Assembly: GCA_026394435.1 (NCBI GenBank)
Contig: JAPKYG010000196.1
Coordinates: 1 to 11,676 of the forward strand
Length of the DNA stretch: 11,676 nucleotides
Direction: 5' to 3'
DNA from: Methanobacteriota archaeon
GTDB lineage: Archaea > Thermoplasmatota > E2 > DHVEG-1
The notes beneath the pieces were generated by a model. That model ran no database searches and was not told where the DNA came from. It saw only the letters and a program-made list of their open reading frames with translations. A program made the translations under genes and the position numbers. This document shows, piece by piece, positions 5,739 through 11,676 of the stretch (position 1 is the first letter of the stretch; every line of letters starts with the position of its first letter).

Positions 5739-7835
5739 ATGAAAAAGATACCGGTATCCATAATAGTCTTGTTTGTAAGTATCACATTATTGAACATTCA
5801 GGCAAGTATTATTGCTCCAGTATCGGCGGATTCAAGTGGAGGTTATCCACTCCAGCCGACCAACGATATCATTGTCAACGCTTTACGCTATCTGCAAAGT
5901 CAGCAGGCTGATGACGGAAGCATAGGCGGCTTTTCCACTACAGCATGGATTGCGATGGCGATTTCAGCGACTGGAAAAGATCCTCATACATGGGGTGATT
6001 TGGTAGGATACCTAAGAGACAACGCTGACCGTATCGATGACAACATGGCTACCGATTGGGAGCGGCACGCTCTCGCCATTGTAGCATGTGACGAAAATCC
6101 AAGAGATTTCAGTGGGATAGATTACGTTGCTAAAGTGGAGAGTTTTTATGACGGCGTTCAAATCGGAAACCCTGCCAATCTCTACGATGATTTTTTCGGC
6201 ATCCTCGCATTGGTTTCCTGCGGTGTTACACAAGATTCACCGATCATTCAAACCGTTAGAACATATATCAAGGAGCAACAACGTCAGGATTGCGATTGGG
6301 GCGATGTTGATTCCACGGCAGCAGCAGTTATGGCTCTGATAGCTGCAGGAGAAAACAGTGATTCGAGTTCTATAGCAGCTGCTTTGTCATTTCTCAAAAC
6401 GATGCAGACTGGGGACGGCGGATTTCAATCATGGGGGATGACGAACGCAGCGTCGACTGCCTGGGCAGTAGATGCTATTGTGATAGCAGGGCAAGACCCT
6501 ACAAGCATTGAATGGAAACAGGGTGGAAATTCCCCGGTTGATTTTCTTCTCAGTTTGCAGCAGGGAAATGGTGCCTTTGCCTGGTCTTTCAATCAAAACA
6601 TGAACCCTGAATGGATGACATCGTATGTGATTCCAGCTCTGCTCGGAAAACCATACCCTATCAAAATTTACAAAACTGGGGGAGAAAATGGGACCAATAA
6701 CCAAGGTAACGAAGATGGCGGGGCTGATGGTGGAGGAGGTGACAGCAATGATGGAAATGGTAACCGTGATGTTACAGCAGGTGAATGGACAGGGAACATC
6801 AGGATAGAGGGAAAAAATAATACCATATGGGATGGCGACGTGTGTTTCAGCGATTCACTGATTACGGCACTGAATGATAGTTCCGGTGAAATGGAAGATT
6901 ATTACATCCCCTGCCCAAGTGTATTAGGAGCACTTGATGAAGCATCACAACTGGGGGTTTTTTCTTATCATGTGATATACTATCCAAGTTGGCATGCTTT
7001 TTATGTGAAGACAATAGCGAATGATTCTGACTGGTGGCATTACTGGGTTGACTATACGCTGCCGATGGTTGATGCAGGTGCATTTGAGCTGACAGAGAAC
7101 AATAGAGCGGTTCTCTGGGGGTATTTAGAGGATTGGACTGCACGTGCATTACGAATAACAGTCAGTGAGAGTACCGTCAATGTATCTGAAGAGTTCACAG
7201 TAAGCGTAGGTAACGAGACGATGACTCCTGTTGCAGATGCTGTTGTCTACGTGGGTTCGACAGAGTATGTGACCGATGAAAATGGAAATGCAACTGTCCA
7301 TATTGATGCTGCAGGAGACTATCCGATATACTCTGAGAAAGCAGGATATGTGCGGTCTGACAAAGCAACGGTCCATGTGAAAAAATCGGTGGAGATAGTG
7401 AAACCAGAGGATCATGCAATCTATCTGTTCAATAAGAAAACAAGGATACAGTATCCCGATATCTTGATAATCGGACACATTGACATCGAAGTGAATGCTA
7501 CAGATGATGTCAAAAAAGTAGAGTTTTACATTAACGATAATTTGGAATATGTTGATACTGCGCCTCCGTTTACGTGGCGATTGAATGATAGAGCATTTTT
7601 CAAGAAGGCAACGATAAAGGTGAAGGCATACAGCGACAACAACGATAGTCTTCTTAAAATCCAGCGGATCATCAGATATATCGACTCGCTGTCAAAAAAT
7701 TACTATGGAAAACAAGCATCTGACATGCTCAGAATCTATTTGCAAAACCTTGAGACATCCGTTATGCATCAAGGCGATATCGATGAAAAAGAGGTTGTGA
7801 TTTTCAATTTATTCCCTCACATTCATGTCTTGTGA
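5739..7835 (+). CDS. Secreted toroid + DUF4430 + Ig-like protein (intrinsic-factor-like layout)
   Basis: A predicted extracellular ligand-capture protein of 698 aa. Residues 1-30 are a signal peptide (MKKIPVSIIVLFVSITLL...ADSSGG). Residues about 40-305 contain prenyltransferase/squalene-oxidase-type repeats of an alpha/alpha toroid: IVNALRYLQSQQADDGSIGGF, DSTAAAVMALIAAG, ALSFLKTMQTGDGGFQSWG, DFLLSLQQGNGAF. A Gly/Asn/Asp linker (314-343) leads to a DUF4430 domain (350-474) with WDGDV, PSVLGALDEASQLGVFSY, WWHYWVDY and AVLWGYLEDW. Next are a beta domain with a DENGNATVHIDAAGDY pattern (475-548) and an Ig-like domain (550-647, VKKVEFYINDN...PPFTWRL). Toroid plus DUF4430 is the layout of animal intrinsic factor and transcobalamin, which bind cobalamin, so a cobamide is the leading ligand guess. 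The C-terminus (650-698) has no membrane helix or sorting signal, so attachment is unclear. It is the first gene of an operon, 13 nt before the membrane component, and is divergent from the regulator. Confidence 0.87.
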   Translation: MKKIPVSIIVLFVSITLLNIQASIIAPVSADSSGGYPLQPTNDIIVNALRYLQSQQADDGSIGGFSTTAWIAMAISATGKDPHTWGDLVGYLRDNADRIDDNMATDWERHALAIVACDENPRDFSGIDYVAKVESFYDGVQIGNPANLYDDFFGILALVSCGVTQDSPIIQTVRTYIKEQQRQDCDWGDVDSTAAAVMALIAAGENSDSSSIAAALSFLKTMQTGDGGFQSWGMTNAASTAWAVDAIVIAGQDPTSIEWKQGGNSPVDFLLSLQQGNGAFAWSFNQNMNPEWMTSYVIPALLGKPYPIKIYKTGGENGTNNQGNEDGGADGGGGDSNDGNGNRDVTAGEWTGNIRIEGKNNTIWDGDVCFSDSLITALNDSSGEMEDYYIPCPSVLGALDEASQLGVFSYHVIYYPSWHAFYVKTIANDSDWWHYWVDYTLPMVDAGAFELTENNRAVLWGYLEDWTARALRITVSESTVNVSEEFTVSVGNETMTPVADAVVYVGSTEYVTDENGNATVHIDAAGDYPIYSEKAGYVRSDKATVHVKKSVEIVKPEDHAIYLFNKKTRIQYPDILIIGHIDIEVNATDDVKKVEFYINDNLEYVDTAPPFTWRLNDRAFFKKATIKVKAYSDNNDSLLKIQRIIRYIDSLSKNYYGKQASDMLRIYLQNLETSVMHQGDIDEKEVVIFNLFPHIHVL

Positions 7836-7848
7836 GAAGGCGGTGTGC

Positions 7849-8490
7849 ATGAAGAATAAACTCAGACAGATACTCGGTTTTGGATTGTTGGCGTTATGTG
7901 CGACTGTGGGGCGATATTTGTTAGTGTCTAAGGGGATGCAGCCGTTTCCTAATTTCGAGGTGGTGACAGTTGCTGCCTTTATCGGGATTATGATTTTGGA
8001 TGTAAGAGTAGCATTGTTCATTCCTCTTGTAGGGATGGTGTGTAGCGATCTCTTCATTGGTAATCCAATATTTGTCGGAGAGAAAATGAACCAGATAGTG
8101 ATGTTCACCTACTCTGGTTTTGCTTTTGTTGCATTGGCAGGCATTTTTGTAGGAGAGAGAATAAAACCTTATGTTTCGTCGCTAAGATCACGGTCTGTTT
8201 TTTGTATGGCTGGGGCTGGAGCTTTACTGGTACTTTTGTATGATATATGGACGAATCTCGGCTGGTGGTATCTGATGTATCCCCACACTGGAGAATCATT
8301 ACTAACTGTGTATACCCTAGGAATTCCGTTTATGGCGTATCATCTTATTTCAGGGATAACGACGTTTATCTGTATTGGAATTCCTGTGATTTTATATTCC
8401 TATAGACGACAACCAAATCTTATATTAAAAAAATTCATTGGTGGGATATGGAAGCGAAGTGTATCTTCAGCATCATTGCCTCGATCTTAG
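7849..8490 (+). CDS. ECF-transporter S-component-like membrane protein
   Basis: A 213-aa integral membrane protein with about six hydrophobic segments (roughly 8-26, 38-60, 84-102, 118-132, 148-164, 168-186). The pattern AxxGRYLL...PFPNFEVVTVAAF...RVALFIPLVGMVCSDLF...YDIWTNLGWW...YP...LLTVYTLGIPF resembles the DUF6580 group and related substrate-binding (S) components of ECF vitamin transporters. Such proteins bind the ligand in the membrane and depend on a separate EcfT-ATPase module; none is encoded here, which fits systems that share one module. I chose ATG 7849 because GGCGGTG lies 2 nt upstream and it follows the preceding stop by 13 nt; an ATG at 7825 is in frame but overlaps that gene. 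The 3' end overlaps the lipoprotein gene by 43 nt, so translation is coupled. Substrate is not readable from sequence; neighbours suggest the DUF4430 ligand. Confidence 0.78.
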   Translation: MKNKLRQILGFGLLALCATVGRYLLVSKGMQPFPNFEVVTVAAFIGIMILDVRVALFIPLVGMVCSDLFIGNPIFVGEKMNQIVMFTYSGFAFVALAGIFVGERIKPYVSSLRSRSVFCMAGAGALLVLLYDIWTNLGWWYLMYPHTGESLLTVYTLGIPFMAYHLISGITTFICIGIPVILYSYRRQPNLILKKFIGGIWKRSVSSASLPRS

Positions 8491-8867
8491 TTATCATCTC
8501 TTTCGCAGGTTGTTTTTCTGCATCTGTGAAACATGGTGAATCTGCAAGAAACGTTGAAAATGTAAGCATGAAAATAGTTACTCTAGAATGGAATATTGTC
8601 TACAGGAATGTAACGACGAAGAACATGACTGTTGCAGACTTTCTATTCGAGTGTGCCGAACATTATAACTTTTCTATTAACGCAAATTATTGGCAAGGGT
8701 ATGATTCATTGTTTGTCAAAGCAATAAATAATATCGAGAATGGAGAAGATGGTAACTATTGGCAGTATTATGTAAATGGCGAATATGCCCAAGTTGGGTG
8801 CAGTCTGTATCATCTACATGATAATGATGTTGTTGAATGGCGGTTTGAATCTCCTGCCGGGAATTAG
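8448..8867 (+). CDS. DUF4430 lipoprotein
   Basis: A 139-aa predicted membrane-anchored ligand-binding protein. Residues 1-22 are a lipoprotein signal with a SFAGC lipobox (Cys22). The remainder is a DUF4430 domain, the fold of the C-terminal beta domain of transcobalamin/intrinsic factor: MTVADFLFECAEHY (60-73), SLFVKAINN (87-95), GNYWQYYVNGEYAQVG (102-117) and YHLHDNDVVEWRFE (121-134). It starts inside the end of the S-component-like gene, with GGTGGGAT upstream of the ATG, so the two are translationally coupled. Its role is probably to pass the ligand captured by the large secreted protein to the membrane component (inference). It converges on the next gene, with only 16 nt between the two stop codons and no clear terminator. 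Confidence 0.85.
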   Translation: MEAKCIFSIIASILVIISFAGCFSASVKHGESARNVENVSMKIVTLEWNIVYRNVTTKNMTVADFLFECAEHYNFSINANYWQGYDSLFVKAINNIENGEDGNYWQYYVNGEYAQVGCSLYHLHDNDVVEWRFESPAGN

Positions 8868-8883
8868 GACTCACGGAAGTTGG

Positions 8884-9414
8884 TTAATTGCACTTTAACA
8901 TGTCCTGTAAATCTTTATCATATTCTATCACGGTCTTTACATAACAGTGTAATCTATGATATTCACTTTTTAATTCAGGACATATTTCCCAGACTTCTTG
9001 ACCATCGATTACCCTTTTTATTTTACCCTCCAAAACATCTACACCAGCCCAATTCTTTAGAAACATTGGATTATTAATGATCCAGGCAAAAGCCCCTTTG
9101 CAATATTTTCTTTGTTTCTCAGAAAGATTTTTCCATATTCTATCAAAATAATCATGGTCCCAATAAACCATTTGTTTTTCAGCTTTATCAGATCCACATG
9201 CCCCTCTAATTTCTGAGATCAAACCTTTTAAAAAGTCCGGAAAAGGATCATCAAAAGTCCACTTTTTTCCAAAGGCTTGATACCATTCATGTTTAATCTT
9301 TCGGTGAGCCTTACCTAATCTTAGAAAAGCTTCATCTTTATTTTTATGAATATCAAAATAAGGTCTTCCATAGACGATTAAATCAATTGTGGCATGTACC
9401 CAACCTTCCGGCAT
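8884..9414 (-). CDS. Conserved-looking 176-aa protein, His/Asp-rich, unknown function
   Basis: I cannot name the family. The 176-aa product is soluble, without a signal peptide, and rich in aromatic and charged residues. Its N-terminal half has many possible metal ligands: MPEGWVHATIDL (His7, Asp11), YFDIHKNKD (His23, Asp27), HRKIKHEWYQAFGKKW (His37, His42) and WDHDYFDRIW (His87, Asp88). The second half has AWIINNPMFLKNWAGVDVLEGK and RVIDGQEVWE. A helical metal-dependent enzyme is possible but unproven. The start is secure: AGGAGGCGAT lies 6-15 nt before the ATG, and a TATA box (9451-9457) is placed for a transcript starting close to the SD. The gene is transcribed alone, convergent with the DUF4430 operon. 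Confidence 0.72.
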   Translation of the reverse strand: MPEGWVHATIDLIVYGRPYFDIHKNKDEAFLRLGKAHRKIKHEWYQAFGKKWTFDDPFPDFLKGLISEIRGACGSDKAEKQMVYWDHDYFDRIWKNLSEKQRKYCKGAFAWIINNPMFLKNWAGVDVLEGKIKRVIDGQEVWEICPELKSEYHRLHCYVKTVIEYDKDLQDMLKCN

Positions 9415-9422
9415 TTTAATCG

Positions 9423-9457
9423 CCTCCTAAAAATACGAATTGAATATTTCATTTAAA
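9423..9457 (-). promoter_or_regulatory. Promoter and strong SD of the 176-aa gene
   Basis: On the minus strand ATATTTAAAT (9451-9460) is a good TATA box, and about 25 nt downstream is AGGAGGCGAT, close to the full anti-16S consensus. The implied leader is only about 15 nt and begins near the SD, the same layout as the divergent operon at 5739. Confidence 0.55.
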
Positions 9458-9467
9458 TATTATGTCA

Positions 9468-9488
9468 AGTCCAAGGTCTCTTTGGACT
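9468..9488. repeat. Inverted repeat upstream of the TATA box
   Basis: AGTCCAA (9468-9474) and TTGGACT (9482-9488) form a perfect 7-bp inverted repeat with a 7-bp spacer, one base pair longer with a G-T pair. Its edge lies about 10 bp upstream of the TATA box of the 176-aa gene, where an activator could bind. It is not followed by a T-run on the minus strand, so a terminator for the genes to the right is unlikely. Confidence 0.35.
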
Positions 9489-9632
9489 ATAGAGAAGGGA
9501 TTGGTTTTTTAATTATATTTCCTTTGAATTAACCCAGGGAAATCTAAATTTTGAACCTTCCAGATACTCCCCCAACTGATTCAAAACAAATCCATTTTGG
9601 TTTTAAAGAAAAACGAGTCACACGCTGCCATG

Positions 9633-9809
9633 CTAATTGAGGGTCCCGAAAAAGACAAGACCACATCCGAACCAAGTGATACACAGCAGGTAATACCAGA
9701 CATTGTCAAGTGATACAGCAAGTCCGACAAGGAGGACAATCCATGGTAGAATAAGGAGAAATAACGCCTGTAGCAGGCTTCCGACTCTTTCAGAGAGATT
9801 TAACTCCAT
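9633..9809 (-). CDS. Small two-helix membrane protein (58 aa)
   Basis: A short open frame bounded by an in-frame TGA just upstream of its only ATG (9809) and a TAG at 9633. The product begins MELNLSERVGSLLQALFLL. A first hydrophobic helix (about 12-33, with a PWIVLLVGLAV core) and a second (about 38-56, WYYLLCITWFGCGLVFF) are joined by the short polar turn SLDN, giving a helical hairpin. A charged amphipathic N-terminus followed by two helices is a coherent small membrane protein and hard to explain as noise. TTAAATA at about 9857-9863 could be its TATA box, and a T-rich run (TTTTTCTTT on the minus strand, about 9606-9615) follows the stop. The ribosome site is weak (GATGTCC). Function is unknown. 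No other gene competes for this stretch. Confidence 0.5.
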   Translation of the reverse strand: MELNLSERVGSLLQALFLLILPWIVLLVGLAVSLDNVWYYLLCITWFGCGLVFFGTLN

Positions 9810-9954
9810 AGGACATCAAGATGTTGTTGTAAGTCGGTTTCGTATATTACATGATGTATTTAAGGTTAACTTGATTCTAGTAAGTGACAGAAATTATTGG
9901 ACAATACGAGATTTTCGACTCCTGTTTAATTTGTCCATAAATTAATGTCATTTA

Positions 9955-10698
9955 CTATTCTTTGAGGTCTTTTACTTTCCCAAGGGAGGATCCATCCAGA
10001 AGATATACCTCTGCGTTGTCAATGTCCATAAGCGACCTAAACGGACCAAGCAAGGGGTCTCGGTTGACTGCTATGCCACCACACAAAGAATTAAACGCTG
10101 GCATGACGAGAATCTGTGAAGTTGGTGACGTCGGGTATTTTTCTATAAGTTTATCAGAAAGTGGAGCGCTCCGTAGCCAACATTGTTCAAACGTCTGGTA
10201 ACCAAGACGGTCGGTAAGCATCACCGTGGGGTGGGTGTGACCGATGATGACCTGTTCACATTGCATGACCTCTTTGTTTGGCCTTCGGTGACCATGGGTA
10301 AACCCTATCACTTCAAACACAAAGCCATCGGAGGGATGTAACTTAATTGCTGGTGGAAGCAATCGATCGATGTTTCCATCGTGGTTCCCAGGCAGGACAT
10401 GAAGGGTACCATATGTTTGAATGGTGTCCAGGAATCGATTCACATCGGTACGTTCTTGGATGGTTGATGAAGGGATATTGTGTTTAATGTCCCCAAGCAA
10501 GATGATGTCGCGGATAGTGTTTGTAGTGAGAATCGAGATTAATCGTTGTTCCATCACGTTGGTTTGTGATGGCACCTGCAATCCTTTTTCCCGTAATTCA
10601 CTTTCAATGCCGATGTGAAGGTCTGCGATAACCAGAAGTTTTTTTTCTTTGAGCAGGAGAGCTGGTTCATCAATGATTGGTTGAAGCTCAGGTTGCAT
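9955..10698 (-). CDS. COG1407-type metallophosphoesterase
   Basis: A calcineurin-like phosphoesterase of 247 aa, usual length for the archaeal COG1407 group, whose bacterial relatives (PdeM) are DNA-ligase-associated. All metal-binding motifs are present: ADLHIG (Asp26, His28), LLGDIKH (Asp70), LPGNHDG (Asn105, His106), THGH (His135, His137) and GHTHP (His154, His156). The C-terminal MPAFNSLCGG (199-208) is typical of the group. It probably hydrolyses a phosphodiester, possibly in nucleic-acid metabolism; the substrate cannot be read from sequence. The protein is cytoplasmic, with no signal peptide. Its ATG follows the stop of the upstream membrane-protein gene by three bases, with GGGAT as a possible SD inside that gene's last codons, so the two are co-transcribed. 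Confidence 0.88.
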   Translation of the reverse strand: MQPELQPIIDEPALLLKEKKLLVIADLHIGIESELREKGLQVPSQTNVMEQRLISILTTNTIRDIILLGDIKHNIPSSTIQERTDVNRFLDTIQTYGTLHVLPGNHDGNIDRLLPPAIKLHPSDGFVFEVIGFTHGHRRPNKEVMQCEQVIIGHTHPTVMLTDRLGYQTFEQCWLRSAPLSDKLIEKYPTSPTSQILVMPAFNSLCGGIAVNRDPLLGPFRSLMDIDNAEVYLLDGSSLGKVKDLKE

Positions 10699-10701
10699 AG
10701 G

Positions 10702-11676
10702 TTATCCCATAGGAAAGAGGTTATTAAAATGAATCAAGGAAAAAATGATGTTGATAAATAAAAGGAGATTGAGTCCACAAAAAACCCAGATGGAAAGATC
10801 CCCAATTGCTTTCCGAATGCCATTACCACCTTTTCCGATGCCAAGAAGACGAAGTCCAGAGTATGCAAGTAGTTGAATGGGGATAGCAAAGATAAGGTAG
10901 CCGAGGACCCAGATGGTTAATTCTAAGAGCAGGAATGCTCCAGTGATCATCGAGAATCCTTGTGAGATGAGTGCAGTAAACGCGCTGATGCCAAAGAGGT
11001 CGTTGATTTCACTATCAAGGAAAAGAAATGCAATGATGAGTAAAATGATATGGAGAATAAGAGCGTATCGTTTAATCATCTCATCCTTTTCTTTGTGGAC
11101 ATTAGGTCGTAAGAAAAATCGTATGTAGACAAAGACGCACAGCGCGAGAATCCAGATAATGAGCAGCTCGTAGGGAAATGCGATTCCATCCGAGTTGCGT
11201 TTTGCTTGGGGGTTGTAGAAGTGGTTCCCAAGGAAAATGAGTTTACAATCCGCTTGTATTGTTGGTCCTGAGGAAGATCCTGTAACGGTGACGTCAAGAG
11301 TATTGAAACGGGCGAACCCGACAGAAGAAAACCGTTGTGTCGTATGATCAATAGTCACGGTGTCATTGGTTTGGAGGAATACCATCGCTCCGTTTGCAAC
11401 AAAAGAGGTCGCCTGGATGAAAGTATCAAATTCGTTGATGGTGTTCATGAATTCCGAGGTGTCATCTCCCCCAAGGTTTTTTACTGCGACAGACACATTT
11501 TCAATAAGTTGTTTTATCACAATATCTTTAGGGTTCGCTGGGGATATTGACAGTTTCAATGGGGCAGTCGAAGCAGCAGTGTTAAGGGGAACGAGAGACA
11601 ACGGTGGTTGTTGGGTGACAGAGAATTTTTTATCCTGAATTACGATGTAATTATTTGATGATGCGCCACTCCAGAG
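10702..11676 (-). CDS. Membrane protein of unknown function, 5' end outside the window
   Basis: The frame is open to the right edge, so this is the C-terminal 324 residues of a larger protein. A TTG at 11601 could be mistaken for a start, but 25 sense codons precede it (ending ...DKKFSVTQQPP). The visible N-terminal two-thirds is a beta-rich, probably extracytoplasmic region (for example TVTIDHTTQRF and NTLDVTVTGSSSGPTIQAD). It is followed by four membrane helices at about visible residues 169-189, 204-220, 246-270 and 294-315, with a KEKDEMIKR basic loop after the first. The last helix ends near the C-terminus (HFNNLFPMG). I do not recognise the family. The layout suggests a surface domain held by a membrane bundle. 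It lies three bases upstream of the phosphoesterase gene and is presumably translationally coupled with it. Confidence 0.7.
   Translation of the reverse strand, partial: LWSGASSNNYIVIQDKKFSVTQQPPLSLVPLNTAASTAPLKLSISPANPKDIVIKQLIENVSVAVKNLGGDDTSEFMNTINEFDTFIQATSFVANGAMVFLQTNDTVTIDHTTQRFSSVGFARFNTLDVTVTGSSSGPTIQADCKLIFLGNHFYNPQAKRNSDGIAFPYELLIIWILALCVFVYIRFFLRPNVHKEKDEMIKRYALILHIILLIIAFLFLDSEINDLFGISAFTALISQGFSMITGAFLLLELTIWVLGYLIFAIPIQLLAYSGLRLLGIGKGGNGIRKAIGDLSIWVFCGLNLLLFINIIFSLIHFNNLFPMG

Noticed and set aside
5666..5797. N-terminal extension of the regulator to an upstream start at 5797
   Set aside because: The extra 44 codons overlap the signal peptide and promoter of the divergent gene and precede a typical helix-turn-helix N-terminus at 5665.
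9674..9717. Direct repeat AAGTGATACA (9674-9683, 9708-9717)
   Set aside because: Only two copies, both inside the small membrane-protein gene, where they encode similar short stretches; no array or mobile element is associated.
9766..9778. GCCTG-TAG-CAGGC hairpin as a terminator
   Set aside because: It lies inside the 58-aa coding frame and has no T-run after it on either strand.
9703..9945. 80-aa plus-strand reading frame
   Set aside because: It overlaps the minus-strand 58-aa membrane protein, has no recognisable domain, no good ribosome site and an irregular composition.
11599..11601. TTG start codon for the right-edge membrane protein
   Set aside because: The frame stays open for 25 more codons to the window edge, with coding-like content; the true start lies outside.
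1..11676. tRNA, rRNA, CRISPR array or insertion sequence
   Set aside because: No T-loop GGTTCRAAYCC pattern, rRNA stretch, regularly spaced repeats, or transposase-like protein was seen on either strand.

Overview
The window looks like part of a chromosome (or metagenome-assembled contig) of an archaeon, probably a euryarchaeote; a Thermoplasmatota-like lineage is only a guess. The archaeal signs are the XPB helicase / Bax1 nuclease pair, TATA-type promoters about 25 nt before plausible transcript starts, Shine-Dalgarno (SD) sites of the GGAGG / GGTGAT type on short leaders, and an archaeal-type COG1407 phosphoesterase. No rRNA, tRNA, CRISPR array or transposase was found.

Layout. Positions 1-430 hold a small cysteine-rich protein (+). 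Positions 431-1035 are AT-rich and contain a low-confidence 28-aa peptide ORF, a purine/pyrimidine inverted repeat, repeated TGTAAC motifs and a candidate structured small RNA (about 849-957) with its own TATA box and T-rich end. Leftward from about 5.08 kb to 1.04 kb run the archaeal XPB helicase (3761-5077), the Bax1 nuclease (2289-3761, overlapping the XPB stop codon), the wreck of a helix-turn-helix gene five bases further on (1578-2283; two frameshifts and a nonsense codon), and an unrecognised 165-aa protein (1036-1533).

The most interesting part is 5147-8867. A leftward ArsR-type regulator is divergent from a rightward three-gene operon: a secreted protein with an alpha/alpha toroid plus a DUF4430 domain (the layout of animal intrinsic factor and transcobalamin), a membrane protein resembling ECF-transporter substrate-binding (S) components, and a DUF4430 lipoprotein. 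The regulator's C-terminal half also resembles DUF4430, so the same kind of ligand-binding fold may serve outside the cell for capture and inside the cell for sensing. A perfect 8-bp inverted repeat with a 6-bp spacer lies in the divergent promoter next to the regulator's start codon. The simplest reading is a self-regulated uptake system, perhaps for cobamides (inference).

The right part has a 176-aa conserved-looking protein of unknown function (8884-9414, -), a 58-aa two-helix membrane protein (9633-9809, -), a COG1407 metallophosphoesterase (9955-10698, -), and directly upstream of it a membrane protein that runs off the right edge (10702-11676, -).
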